Counted from the first letter of the stretch, positions 1-11,669 are shown. The stretch: 64,000 nucleotides of DNA from Halicephalobus mephisto (GCA_009193035.1 SWDT01000034.1:1-64000); one strand, 5' to 3'. The notes: generated by a model from the letters alone, not told the origin. Numbers and translations are program-made.

Positions 1-993
1 TCGTCGGATTTCCCTTCGGCTACGTAGACAGGATTGTTGTTTATTCTCCAAGCAATGAGGGGATACATACACTTGGACAGACTTGACTAAACCACAACCG
101 GATAACTGGGATCCGCTCTCTGCATTTGCTTGTAAGTTTTCCCTATTATCTTAACAAATTGATTTGTTAGGTCCTGGAAGTTCAACGCAATCAACTCAGT
201 CTACTCCGATGCAGACGACATCTCGACCTTCACAAATGACAACTTCTCCTCAACTTACAAACTCTACTCAATCCACAACTTCTACTCCAATTACAATGAC
301 TCCATCGACAACTTCTGCAGCAAATGCCGCTGTTATGCCAGCTTATACTTGCAGATCATATATTCCGTTCTCGTATGATGTATCTACGAAATTGTCAGCT
401 GACGAATTCACAGCTATGAAACAGTTCTTGTTGAATCCATTCTTACAGCCGGTGTTCCCCATAGATATCCAACCAGCTCTGTTCTCTTCGTATTCTACAT
501 CAAACTTCCCAATTCAAAGGCAAGTGAATGTTAGTGTCATCGTATCTCATATTTCCCAACATATGGAACAGGGTAGTAGTGTAGATTCCGATATTACAGC
601 GTATGTTGTTTTAAATCAATTCTTTAGGAAAAGTTTAATTTCAGACCACTTAGTTATTTCTCCACCCAGGGAGTAATGAACAACACTGATGGATTACCTG
701 TGAACACTGTTATCTACGCCGGAACAAGTTTGCATACTTCTAAGATTTCTAAAGCTCAAACCTACGTGAACCAGTTGACAGCTAACGGAAATACCGTTAC
801 TGTAGTCCTGGTTGATCCCAATATCGACCAAACGAATTATAAAATGGTTACGGGATTGAACATTGTCGTCTGGTCTGATCCTGCAACGACGATTGCCAAT
901 ATCGAAGCTAAGATGAATTGCAATGGAGGTATGAACTCATTTCCCTTTTCTCCACTATTTAAACCATCAAAATTAACAAACAAAAGAACATGA
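1..993 (+). CDS. Secreted VWA-repeat protein of the C-type lectin (clec) family, 3' part
   Basis: Three exons can be followed: about 60-131, 171-600 and 645 onward, with introns 132-170 and 601-644. The first exon ends in a peptide (YTWTDLTKPQPDNW) that matches the C-terminal end of the second VWA domain in the gene at 9852-11589 (ITWRDMSNPQPDNW). A Thr/Ser/Gln-rich linker follows, then a second VWA-like domain starting CRSYIPFSYDVS and ending near NIVVWSDP. The linker suggests a secreted or surface protein. The signal peptide and any lectin domain lie outside the window. The frame of the first exon meets a stop at 56-58, so its 5' boundary is unresolved: an intron acceptor near position 59, or a frame break. 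The C-terminus is also uncertain, because a GTATGA donor occurs at about 929 and the stop at 991-993 may be intronic. No enzymatic role is implied; these proteins are usually regarded as gut or immune-responsive. Confidence 0.7.
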
Positions 994-1758
994 GAACTTC
1001 AAGTACTGCCAGTATGAAACCATCTCCGCAGACGAATCGACAGAATTTCTTCTATAGACACTCCACATCAACCGACAAAAAGCAATTTCTTAAATAAAAG
1101 GGAATATTATATAAAAATAAATCCAGATTTACTTTTTATCAGCTGAAAATATTGGAATATACTTCTGACGATCCAGAAACTTTTCAAATCTCAATTGAGA
1201 ATTAAATCACGAATTGTCTAAGAAAGTAGCTTTTACTGTACTTGATTTTATATATAATAAAAAAGTTCTCTTAATTAGCATTGAAAGTAGCCATAACCTT
1301 CGATGAGCGGACAAATAACGCTTTCGAAGAAGGAAAGTAATTTCTCACTGTAGTAAAATAGGTTTCTTCAGCAGTGAGGAATCGTTTTCACAGATGTGAA
1401 GATTGTAGGTTCCTATTATAACAGCAATTGTAAATATTGAAACTAATATAGTTTTTTTTCATTGTTTTTATACATATTCTAGTTGTTTTCGAATGGATCC
1501 AAATGATATTTTTCAACTAGATTAAGTTCAGAGGATTCCAATTCTTTTAAAGCATGGTAACTATAATGAAGTCAATTGAATTCTAGAAGTCACAAACGGA
1601 TCTTATAAAATTCTGTCTCTTTATCCTTTGTATAATTGAACATAAAAGTCAGTTTATGTTAGAGCTTAAGGAATATAATCCTCCTAAAGCTGTCCTTCAT
1701 TGTTATCAGCTTCACTCGTTGATTTAATACAACTTAATGAGAAATTCTTGCTTGCGAA
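994..1758. other. Intergenic, AT-rich
   Basis: No convincing coding sequence. A reverse-complement TGATAA (TTATCA) lies at 1703-1708, just upstream of the next lectin gene, and is a possible GATA-factor site. Confidence 0.6.
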
Positions 1759-3173
1759 ATGCTCTTTTCTATAGCTATTCTATTATTTTTCGAGTTTTCC
1801 CATGCAGGATGCCCTAAGGGAACGACTGCAGTCCCTTCTGCTATCATAAGCAATTGGCCTTGTCTGCTGTTTGAATCCTCTGCAGCAGAGTTCCTATTGG
1901 CAGAGCATCAATGTGCCGATAATGAAGGTCATCTAGTCTCCATCCCGAATAGTTACTTCAATACTTTCCTTGAATGTGGGTCATTTGAAGGTTTGAATCG
2001 TATTAACTTTAGGAAGTTTTATAGTGAACGCGAATAAAAATTTCGGCAGTGGAAATTCAAAATTACGATTCTGGATCGGAATAGATAACTTATTGGAGAA
2101 TGGATGGCATAGCATGGATGACGGTTCATTGATAATTTACAATCACTGGGCATCAGAGGAACCAAGTAACTCAAGCTTTGAAAACGGATGTATTTCGATG
2201 GACTTAAACGGAAATTGGTATAACGATGATTGTTTCAATAGCTACCTTTATGTCTGTGGAGTCAATGCGGTCCCAGATACAACTACTACTACAACTACAA
2301 CCGTCCCCCCGAAGTCATCAAGTACAACTACCACAGTTCGCACGACTCATACAGTCTCATTTCCTAGTACTCTGCATCCAATCGGTCACAAAACAACTCA
2401 GGTGTTAAAGACAACGACGAACAACTACCCTCCGGGTATGTTTTCTCTAAAGTCCATTTACTGATAAACTTGTTGTAGATCCTAGTTACTATCCCTGTTT
2501 ATCCAACATTGTCATCGCTTTTGAAGCTGCTGGAGATATATCCACAAATAATATCTACAATCCCCAAATTGACTTCATCGTTCACCACCTTGTTGCAAAC
2601 AACTCTGTCGGAGGCCCTAACCTCACAAATTGGAACAATGTTCAAAGAGTCGCGTATGCCGCTTTTGAAAGAAGTACGATTCACTGGACTAAATTCTACC
2701 ACTTCAATCAACTAACTGATCTTCAGAACGCCATAGCTTCTGAAAAACAGATTTTTGGAATTTCTAGTTACCAGGGGTTTGCTTCAATCTTAATTCATTT
2801 AATGATAGTTTTTAGTCTTTTTAAAATCTTACTCAACAACATCACCTTATACGATACTCAACATCACTTTGTTAACACCATCATCTTCACCTCTAATGCG
2901 TGAGTTGATATATTCCTTAGTTGCTTTTTTATCAGTAATTTCAGTGATGGAACGGAGATTTACACTCACGTCGATGACGCTAAAGAACTCGATCGAAGAG
3001 GGAGATTAGTCATTGTCACGACAAAACCCAACATAATGAGTAATTTCCTTGCATGGACCAACAATAATCCGAATCGTATTTTGTTCTTTAATCACACTGA
3101 CCCCGCTACTTACGCTTACCAAGCTCTGAAAATCGTCGAGCAGTTCCACTGTCCAAGTGCAACTTCTACTTGA
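1759..3173 (+). CDS. C-type lectin domain plus VWA domain protein
   Basis: Predicted exons 1759-1979, 2017-2435, 2479-2776, 2816-2899 and 2945-3173 give about 416 residues. A signal peptide (MLFSIAILLFFEFSHA) precedes a C-type lectin domain with FWIGIDN, an EPS calcium-site-like motif and GNWYNDDC. A Thr-rich linker (about residues 165-215) leads to a VWA-like domain of about 200 residues. Its first strand (IVIAFEAAGD) lacks the D-x-S-x-S metal site, so metal binding by the VWA part is doubtful. The 37-nt first intron was chosen because the following peptide (FIVNANKN) aligns with the equivalent exon at 5751; nearby alternative donors cannot be excluded. Other introns are clean GT-AG and keep the frame. 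The protein is likely secreted, with sugar binding possible through the lectin domain. C. elegans clec genes combine the same two domains. The exact paralog is not identified. Confidence 0.85.
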
Positions 3174-3628
3174 ATAACTACGTAGTTATAAATACAATAG
3201 CCATGTTTGGCATATTGTGAAATCTTTTGATAACGGAAATTCTATTTATTGCTAGAGAAACATTTTTAGAAATAAAGAAATTACTTAGATTAGATGCATA
3301 ACGGATATTAAAAAGTTTACTTAAGTTTGGAATTCAAGGACAGGAATCAAGGATCGGGAATCATCCCTTTGTATCCGATATTTGTGATGACAAATTATTA
3401 CATCCCTGGAGTATAAAGTTGCGTTAAAATGATCAGCTTTCCGATAAGTACTTAAGAAAGCTTGATGATAGGCTTATCAGTTTAAAGTATAGACGTAAGG
3501 GACCCATTAAGAGCTGTTTAGCACATTTTTTCGTTTCGATGAGCACAAGTCCTGATTAATTAGATTTATATAGTTTGTTGTGTATTCTCGTTTATCTTAG
3601 ATCGATATAATCGTTTCAGAGCTGCAAG
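3174..3628. other. Intergenic
   Basis: AT-rich spacer without a recognisable gene. A TATA-like TTATATAG lies at about 3567-3574, some 55 bp before the next start codon. Confidence 0.55.
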
Positions 3629-4057
3629 ATGGAAGAAAGCTACAACCTCCACAAACTCAAGCATAACCTCGATTATGGACAGAGAACTGTATACTTCAGT
3701 ATCTTGGCTGTGACCTTGGGAATTCTGATGTTGATCGCTGGAGGTGTCTTGATTGGAATAGGGATACACAAGCATAATGAGAGTAAGGATTTAATGAAAT
3801 TAAATAGCCATGTTTTTATAAAAACTGAAAGTGCGTTTTGTTCGGAAATCGTCTCCAAAAGTTTCTCGAAATGCAAACCTTGAAATTTCAAACATTTCTT
3901 TCAAATCTTTCCATTGTATTTTGGAAGAATCGAGATGCCTTTATTATTTCTTCGAAGGTTTCAGAGCACTTCATTAAATTGTGGATGATTTTCGCAATGT
4001 CTTCAAAGTTTTACGGATATATAAATTAATTAACAAACATCTTCAGATAATAAATAA
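3629..4057 (+). CDS. Small single-pass membrane protein, hypothetical
   Basis: The open frame starts MEESYNLHKLKHNLDYG and contains a strong hydrophobic segment (YFSILAVTLGILMLIAGG, roughly residues 22-45) followed by a short basic tail. Read through, the frame closes at 3883 (84 aa). A good donor (AGTAAGG, intron 3783-4046) joined to the TTCAG acceptor would instead give a protein of about 54 residues ending at 4057, which I prefer because the sequence beyond the donor has poor coding character. It is probably a one-helix membrane protein with a cytoplasmic N-terminus. No family is recognised. It lies between two lectin genes on the same strand. Confidence 0.5.
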
Positions 4058-4603
4058 GAACCCGAGAGTTAACACTGAATTCTATTCTACTTATTCAATA
4101 TCTTTAAGAATCTAATGTGGAGTTATCAACCTAAAAGCGTTCCTGAAACTGACAGTAAAAACGGAACAAAGACAAATCCCAAAGCTGGAAATCTGAAAAC
4201 ATCTACTAACTTTAAAATTTGTCGTGGCCTTGTTTGTATAGAATAAAACAAATGAATTACAATGTTTTGAAATCAATAAAAAGGATTTTTTATTTTTGAA
4301 AATAAAACTAGGTTTATTAGTGAAATTAAAATTACTTCAAAAGTGAATTTAAAATTCGTGGGACAAGATCTTTTTTGTCTGTCGTATAAACTAGAGTAAA
4401 ATCACAAATACTCCTCGTAATAATAGAAAAAAATTCCTCCTTAATACAACAATAAGCTGATTATCATTCTACTTTCCAAACAAGAAACTTCTAATTTACT
4501 TCTTAATGCAAAGATTGGAGTTAAAGAGCTTAAGAGGAAAATTCGTCTAATTTTCTTGTCTTCATATTGATAACTCATTTGCCTTTGGAGTTCAGTAACG
4601 AAG
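4058..4603. other. Intergenic
   Basis: AT-rich, no gene seen. A TGATAA site lies at 4568-4573, 31 bp before the start codon of the next lectin gene. Confidence 0.55.
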
Positions 4604-6244
4604 ATGCTGAAAATTTTCCTTTTCGTTATCTTCGTAGGATCATCCTACTGTACCTGTCCACAAGGATCTGTTAGTATCACATATCCTGGGGCTGGCTTAA
4701 AGTGGAATTGTTTCCTCTTCAATATCCCAAAGAAGAATTTCTCATCAGCCGAAATGGAATGCAACAGTAATATGGGCTACTTGACTTCGGTTCCAAATAA
4801 ACTTATGGATTTCTCCATCGCACGTAAGTTACTGTATTTCTATTTTGCAAACATAAAAGACAAACTTGAATTTGTCCAAAAACCTACAAAAACGCCCAAG
4901 GTACTGTCTAGCCAGCCGAGGATTCGAAAGATTCAGCTGGTAAACAACAGAGCTAAGCTTTAATCATTCTGATCAAAGTTCGATATGCACGTTGTCCAGT
5001 TTTAAGATAGCTCGAGTTCAACGTTATCTGAAGAAGGGCGTCTTCCTCCCCTGTTTCTAGTCACTGCGAAATGAATAAAGTATGGTTGAATTTGCTTGTA
5101 CAGTAGGAATCTACAGTTTCTCGCATGTCTTGGGAGCTTCTCAGCCATACTATCATTAAAACTTACTACAAGTCCTATACACTTTCACCACATTTTTAAC
5201 AAATTACCATTCTGCGGAAGCTCATAGAATCTGATAATAAATTTTAAAGTCTTCTAGAATATTCTAGAAGTTTCTAGAACTAATATCTAAAACCAATAAC
5301 TGTAGAAGTTTTAGAAAGTTATGGAATTTCGTGTTAAAATGATTTTGTGAAAAATTTTATCCACAGCTTTTATAATAACTATACACAATCTTCAATCATG
5401 ACTATCAAAAGATAAATGATCCATACCACTTAATTTTACTACCATTTTAACTGTTTAAAGATCTTTTAAACACTATAACATTTTTATCGTAACTTCTTAA
5501 TCTTCTTAAATCAAGCTATGAATCGATTGAATTGGGTTCTCAATAAATGTCTAAAGACAGACATTTCTTGAAGTTCTCTTTCTTGTCTCTTGAGAGTTAC
5601 CTTTTTAAATTCAAATTGGGGATCTCGTGAACGAAATGACAAATCTGACTAATCATTGAATTTTTGCTAATAATATTTATATAATTTTTGGTTTTTCGTA
5701 ACCCATACTCATATAGTGATCAGGATGTTTATAAAGCAGATTTTTTGTAGAATTTGTCAGTAACTTAAATGCCAATGGGAATACCGACGCTTCTTCGAGA
5801 TTCTGGATTGGAGTGAAATATGACGGAAGTGAATGGAAAAATGTTGACGATGGTTCTACCGTAAACAAGCACTTTTGGGGGAATAATGAACCTAAAGCCA
5901 TGACCGCCAGTAATGGCTGTGTAGGAATTGACTACCACGGTGCTTGGTATAATGAAGATTGCTCGAGCAGTTACTTCTCTACTTGTGAGGTTCGCGAAGC
6001 CAATTCAGGAATTGGATCAACCAGCACTCCGTCATCAGAAATAACATCTACAATGAAGTCTTCAATGACCTCAGTACCGCCGTCAGAAGAATCTACGACA
6101 ATGAATTCTGGGGAAACAGACACGCCTTCACAACCCCCGATAACTAAAACTACTGCCGCAACTGGAACTGGTTCGAATTCTGGGAAAACTATTGACAAAT
6201 ACGTTATTTCTTTATTTATTTTCTTGCTTTATAACCTTAACTAA
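4604..6244 (+). CDS. C-type lectin domain protein with hydrophobic C-terminal tail
   Basis: Two exons, 4604-4823 and 5751-6244, encode about 237 residues; the intron is 927 bp. An N-terminal signal peptide (MLKIFLFVIFVGSSYC) is followed by a lectin domain containing FWIGVKYDG, NEPK and GAWYNEDC. Next comes a Ser/Thr/Pro-rich stretch of about 80 residues. The end is a short hydrophobic tail (YVISLFIFLLYNLN) without a basic stop-transfer, which fits GPI attachment better than a transmembrane anchor. Unlike its neighbours it has no VWA domain. The usual EPN triad is EPK here and the WND motif is WYNED, so calcium-dependent sugar binding may be altered. The long intron carries an ideal heat-shock element (see 5252-5279). 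It is probably a surface-tethered lectin. Confidence 0.85.
5252..5279. promoter_or_regulatory. Perfect six-unit heat-shock element (HSF-1 site)
   Basis: Inside the 927-bp intron of the lectin gene. Six alternating TTC and GAA triplets, each separated by exactly two bases, fill 28 bp; the core repeat is TTCTAGAA, found three times. This matches the nTTCnnGAAn consensus for HSF binding. Single TTCTAGAA boxes occur in other introns of this window, so a repeat origin is possible. Confidence 0.55.
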
Positions 6245-7428
6245 ATTAGCCAATTATGAAAGCATTAACTAAATTATTTACACTCGTAATTTTATAGGGA
6301 GAATAATAAATAAAAATAATATATCTCTTTTAGGAGAACTTTGATAATTTCTGTAATAGACAGAAACAGGTTTTTATGGTAAAAGCAATTAAGGAGTTTG
6401 TTCTTTAATTTAAAATATCCTATGAATTATCTGTTTTTGCTAGCAGGTTGGTCGATCCTATTGTGGACACACAACTGAAAAACACTCACATGAATTTCCT
6501 TGTACTCAGTTCATTTCACTGAAAATGAATATGCAGAATTAATTAGTTTTGAGAATCAGGATTCCTTTTGTTTCAGGACCCCCGAGTTCAGATATAATTA
6601 TGAATCTTTAAATTTAATTTAGTGGAGTTCATTTCCAAGTGATGAATGAGAAAACATTCTACAAACGAAGCTTTCAAACGTTCATCCAGGAGGATACTAA
6701 TACTTTTTTCTTGAGACACTGTATTTAATGCATTGATGCATTATATATCTTTCATTGTTTGCGTGTACTGGATAAATAGTTCCTATATCTGATCTTTTGT
6801 GAACTTCTGAGATATTCAGAAGAATTACATTACGGAAAAAAAATTCAATGCTAGGGTCCATATGAGGAAATTAAAATAAAAATAAAGTAAATCTCAGGAA
6901 CATTTCTCTTCTAGTGCTCGTAAAAACTTGTGGAATTTAAGATTTAAAAAATTTCGTGATCAAAATTGTAGCAGTTTGGATTGATAGACGCACAACTTTC
7001 AAAAACACAAATGTTTGTTCTTTGTTGGAACACTCCTTTTTGGAATTGAAACCAAATAAAACTGATTGTTTTCTTCTCATCACTCGTCCAATTCTGTAAA
7101 TTTTCTACAAATTTCGGAATAGGTGAGTCGTTTGGATTTAATAGTTTTAGAAACTTTGTTAAAAATTAGATTTTTTTTGTAACGATGATACTTAATCCAA
7201 ATTTTGTTAATACCTCTTAAAAAGTAAATGTCAATTATTTAATCATTAATTTCACAATAGAGGTCTAAATGTGCTAGACCGTTACTCTAGATTAAGAATC
7301 ATTGTAACTTCGTATCTTTTCAATTAAATCCTGGCAGAAAATAAGTATTTTCAGATTAGAAATAAATACGGAAAACAAGTTAGATTTGTGGATTGAGAAT
7401 TGGACAGAACAGAAATCTGTTTTAAAAA
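6245..7428. other. Intergenic, about 1.2 kb
   Basis: AT-rich, with no open frame of coding character and no structured element recognised. It separates the lectin gene from the lipase gene. Confidence 0.5.
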
Positions 7429-8406
7429 ATGTACTCTTCCTGTCAAAAATGCATCGATTTTAACAAGAAAGTTCGAAAAGCACTAACCATCTCTGGTCCT
7501 GGCTTACACCCAACCACACTAGAACTGGCATACATGGTCAACCTCGAATATTACGTCGATATCGGCTATGATTGTGTGCACATGATTCCCGAAAGTAAAG
7601 GTGCAAAAATCAAGATAAGTGAAATGATTAAATTTCTCGAGGAAAAACATTGGGAAGTGGGCACCAGAACCAACTATGAAGGTAAGATTATATTAATACA
7701 GCGAATCTTTACTGAATGGGGTAACAAATTAGGTTTCAAGTGTTCTTCTTTTCTGAATCATCCAGCAAAGCAGCTGGTGATCGTACATCGTGGAACCGAG
7801 CTGACAAATCTATGGCAAATCAGCGCAGATATCCAGATTGCGTTGAATAAGATTACATCTGACATTGTCGCGAAGGCTGATTGGCACACACTGCAGTCTT
7901 TGCTAAACAACGCACTAAAGCTTGACGAGAAAACCCGCAAGTTTGTACGCAATAACTATTCAGTGACGATCACTGGTCACAGTCTCGGTGGATGGCTTGC
8001 CCAATTGTGCACCTTGCTGAGGAAGTACCCTGAATTTTTCCCCGTCGGCCCACGTGGTACATTCTCCTTCGGAAACAATACGATGCTTGACATGAATCAA
8101 TCATACAACTTGCATTGTGTTGCATTCGATAGTCCGGGTGCGAACGCGGTCTTGAACAGACTCAGGGAAGATCCGGCCTGGCTGAATGGTGGGCCGAGGA
8201 ATGTGGAGATCGCATTCAAGGATCTCGATATCACGGTGTACCTGGCAAATAAGAACCTAGTGAACATGTGCGGTACCCACACGGGAACCGTGAAGACCAT
8301 CGACGTCATGTCGGATGCTTCGTTCTTGACTAGGAAGTTAAATCCTATTGCATCCCACAGTATGGAAGGGATTTTGACTTATTTTCAGAGTAATCCTAAC
8401 GCATAA
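7429..8406 (+). CDS. Class-3 lipase-like alpha/beta hydrolase
   Basis: The frame is open for 325 residues. The nucleophile elbow GHSLGG (about residue 184) supplies the Ser. AFDSPGA has a plausible Asp and ASHSMEG near the C-terminus a plausible His, completing a lipase triad. VIVHRGTEL matches the oxyanion-side HRGT motif of lipase-3 proteins. There is no signal peptide, so a cytosolic enzyme is likely; the substrate is unknown. The stretch 7682-7732 has perfect GTAAG...TTAG ends, is 51 nt long and contains no stop, so it can be either an intron or coding. Removing it brings NYEG next to FKCSSF and better matches the family spacing before HRGT (308 aa). The absence of other introns stands out against the neighbouring lectin genes. 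Confidence 0.8.
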   Translation: MYSSCQKCIDFNKKVRKALTISGPGLHPTTLELAYMVNLEYYVDIGYDCVHMIPESKGAKIKISEMIKFLEEKHWEVGTRTNYEGKIILIQRIFTEWGNKLGFKCSSFLNHPAKQLVIVHRGTELTNLWQISADIQIALNKITSDIVAKADWHTLQSLLNNALKLDEKTRKFVRNNYSVTITGHSLGGWLAQLCTLLRKYPEFFPVGPRGTFSFGNNTMLDMNQSYNLHCVAFDSPGANAVLNRLREDPAWLNGGPRNVEIAFKDLDITVYLANKNLVNMCGTHTGTVKTIDVMSDASFLTRKLNPIASHSMEGILTYFQSNPNA

Positions 8407-9851
8407 GTAAAATAATTGCCTAAACAATATGGCAATATATCTTGCTTAAGATATTGGTTTTGTAGTTTTACACAGATTCAATTTCAAAAAGATGATATTT
8501 GAAAATTGTTGTTTTGTAAGAAAAAAATAAACTGGATGGGTATTTAAAAGTCGATGAGTGAGTGGATGTGCTAGTGAAAGATTGGGTGCGCCAAATTCAA
8601 AGTGATCAGAAATAAATAAGAAATAGCAGCAATAATAGTATTTTTTTGTTAAATATATATTATTTAATCGTGAGACACCTCTGACCCCGAAGGGTGGGGA
8701 TGGAAGGTGTTTTAAAATTGCCAATTATATACTATTGAAGTTGTAGTTTCCAAACTTCGATTCAAAGCGATATTCAAGTATTTGATGGAGTTATGGATGA
8801 TATCTACAATGATTGACTCAGAGCTTATGCATATTTGGGAATTAAACACAACATGATTATTGCACATGTAACCGGATTGGAACGAGTAAATCACAATAAT
8901 TCTGAGAATAAAGATGATGAGCATCTGAATTGTGCATTTTTGCATAAAAATCAGATATTGACAATGACAACTGTGTCCCAAAACAGATATTTTCGTATTT
9001 ATGAAGCAGTTTCACGAGGATTTGCATATCCAGAATATGGTTTATCAGCTAATATAACTCGAATGTTTACTGTATTTTCTAGTTTTGATCCATTTGAGAA
9101 CTTGTTTCAACGCGTTGTTACTTCATATTGTTCAACTCATACATCCTAAAAGAAAATAAGCACTAAGGATGTTTTTATTTATCTCATAAACACCAATTGG
9201 CTAAATCTCTACTAAAAATTTGTGTAAGACGGCATTTGGTTCATCGTGCAAATCAGGTAAAATTAATTGCATACATCAGGACTTTTAAGATTAAGTTGTT
9301 TTCTATCAAAAAGACAATTTCAAAGTAAAAACTAAATTTATTGGGATTTCATATTTAATTTCGTCATTTTTCAGTTTTGATAGATTCTACTTTCCCATCC
9401 AGAGCTGAAAGATTCAGTTGAACTAGAGACTAGTTGAACGGATACTTGTATCGTTTTTTAATAAATATACCCGTATTTTCCAAAATTATTCATGAATCAA
9501 ATTGTTCGAAACACTTTACTGCCACAACAATTGTCTTAAGAATCCAACGTTTAACATACAGTAATTTTGAACGTACATTGTATCTCAAACTTGGGTAATT
9601 AAATTAAAATGTTGTAAAAAACGCAATATAAACGAAAAACAATTACAATCAATAGAACAAGCGTAGACTGAAATTACTTTGCCAGCTTTCAGAATCGGAC
9701 GCGTTATCACCGTTCCTATTACAAGTAATTTAATTTATAAACTTTATTACAGAAAAATTTCAAATAACAAAAGCAATAATTTATTGCAGATTATCCAATA
9801 TGGATTTTTTCAATATAAGAAAATAACAAAAAGCTTTATGAACAAAATTAA
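8407..9851. other. Intergenic, 1.4 kb
   Basis: No gene recognised. Open frames on both strands at 8712-9149 have no family features. A compact hairpin lies at 8675-8710. Otherwise AT-rich spacer between the plus-strand lipase and the convergent minus-strand lectin gene. Confidence 0.5.
8675..8710. other. Stable hairpin with CGAA loop
   Basis: Outer arms ACACCT (8675-8680) and AGGTGT (8705-8710) enclose an inner stem ACCC-CGAA-GGGT (8684-8695). It is GC-rich within AT-rich DNA, about 270 bp downstream of the lipase stop. It could be a structured RNA, a terminator-like element or part of a mobile element. Confidence 0.35.
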
Positions 9852-11589
9852 TTATTTCGGACAGGCATAGGCATCAAGATACACGTTTTCCCAGTTATCA
9901 GGCTGAGGATTGCTCATATCCCTCCATGTGATGAAGTTGTTTGTGTATTTTGTCAATTTCGATTGATCCACATTTGGTCCCATTAAAATAAAGGTTAGTT
10001 TGAATCCGGCACTTTTGAGGAGGTTCACAACACCATCGGCTCCTTCGTAATTCGATGGCGAAGAAGTGTCAGAGACGAAAACTAAAGCTCCAATTGGAGA
10101 TTGCGGGAGTGGATTTAGTCGAATATAGCTGGAATAAATGGCATTTAGAGTAGCGTTCAAGTTGAAGCTGGCACTACCCAAATACAAATCCTTAATTTCG
10201 TCTTGAAGATAGGAAATTGAATAAGGATTATACCAGTTCTCTATGTGGTAATTCGTACTTCCCACCTGGATTCGTTCTGGATGGTTTATCTTGGAAATGG
10301 CGTTTGAAACAAAGTTCAATTCAGTTTGGAAATCAACATGAGAGAGAGCACTAGAATCATCGAGACCGAAAGAAATCCAGCTTTCACAAGGATTGAAAAC
10401 TGGAGCACCACCTCCACACTTGAACCCTTGTTGAATCAAAGAGACCATAGTGTCGTTGTCAGACCAAGAGACAACATTTAACCCATTAACCTTTTCGTAG
10501 TCTTGTGAATCCAGATTTGGATCGATTAAAACAGCAGTAACTGTATGTCCATGAGTCGTGAATTTGTCTACCAATTCTTGAACGACCTCAATCTCAAAAA
10601 AACGCAGAAAAAATGAGGTAAAAACAACGACATTAATTGGAATTCCATCTTTGTAGTCAAAAACTCCAAAACTCAGAATGTCATCAAGTGTGCTAAAATC
10701 ACTAATTTTTAATTAAAGTTCGGAAACAATAGCTCACTCTGAAAAGTGCTGAGAATAGTCACTACCTTGTCCAACATGTTCCATAGTGTTCATAAGTTGA
10801 TTGAAAGATTGTGCTATGGGGTAATGTACGAGATTGTAAGCATCGAGTGTTATAAATGGGGCCAACTCCATATCTCGTGGGAATAATTTAGGTAGAAAGG
10901 CAGTAGTTATAAAAGTCCTTGTATTATAAAATTGCTCAGCAGATGACTGATGAGATACATCCACACTAAAAGGAATATACGCTCGGCAAACAAAAGAAGA
11001 GGGGGTTGTAGATCCAGTGGAAGATCTTGTAGTCGTTACGGAAGGTGGAAATGTGGGTTTTTCTGTTGTTGCTAGAATTTCGGGAATTTCGCAAATAAAA
11101 GAGTGGGATGTAAAACAGTCATCATTGTACCAATTTCCTTGAGAATCCACTGACACACAGTCATTTGATCCTGATAAATCCCCTGGTTCTCCACTAGCCC
11201 AATTGAAGTAAAGCGTGAGAGAACCGTCATCGACATTTTCCCATTCTAAGCCCTCCATATCACTTACTCCGATCCAGTACCTTGAAGTTGCATTGGAGGT
11301 CCCAGAAGAAGCTGAATCTATTTCCCCTACAAAGTCGGTTTCGAAATTTCTATCTGTATGAAACCCACTTACCTGTAATGAAGAAATTGACGAATCCGTT
11401 AGAGATAGATATCAGAAAACCTCCTTTCTGTTGGCATTGTTGATTGGCCGTCAGGAAGGAATTTGGCGAAGAAACAATGGAGAAGCAGCTCCATTTGTTT
11501 CCAAGACTAGATGGGATAGTGATTGTCCCGTTTGGACACAGAGCAAGTGACGAATTCAGAAACAATAAGAGCAGTATAAAGATCTTCAT
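9852..11589 (-). CDS. C-type lectin domain plus two VWA domains, secreted
   Basis: Three exons on the minus strand (11589-11373, 11326-10738, 10692-9852) give about 548 residues; introns are 46 and 45 bp. The signal peptide MKIFILLLLFLNSSLA is followed by a lectin domain with YWIGVSD, GEPG and GNWYNDDC. A Thr/Pro linker (about residues 165-190) leads to a first VWA-like domain starting CRAYIPFSVDVS and a second starting near WISFGLDDSS. The protein ends NVYLDAYACPK. The second VWA keeps a D-x-S-type start (LDDSS); the first has DVSHQS, a possible degenerate metal site. Architecture and linker sequences match the truncated gene at the window start. Two GATA sites lie upstream (GATAAG at 11652, TGATAA at 11664), consistent with intestinal expression by inference. 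Confidence 0.88.
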
Positions 11590-11651
11590 CCTTTTGTCAC
11601 CGAATGAGAACTAAAGCTCATCATCGGTTCTTTTGTCTTACCTATGATACC

Positions 11652-11669
11652 GATAAGATCGCTTGATAA
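11652..11669 (-). promoter_or_regulatory. Paired GATA-factor sites upstream of lectin gene
   Basis: GATAAG (11652-11657) and TGATAA (11664-11669) lie 60-80 bp before the start of the minus-strand lectin gene. ELT-2-type GATA factors drive most C. elegans intestinal genes through TGATAA. Functional use here is inferred. Confidence 0.35.

Noticed and set aside
8712..9149. Overlapping open frames on both strands, one sharing HNSIKYLN-like wording with a frame at 18498-18710.
   Set aside because: Short shared words only, no domain, poor splice context; most likely chance in AT-rich DNA.
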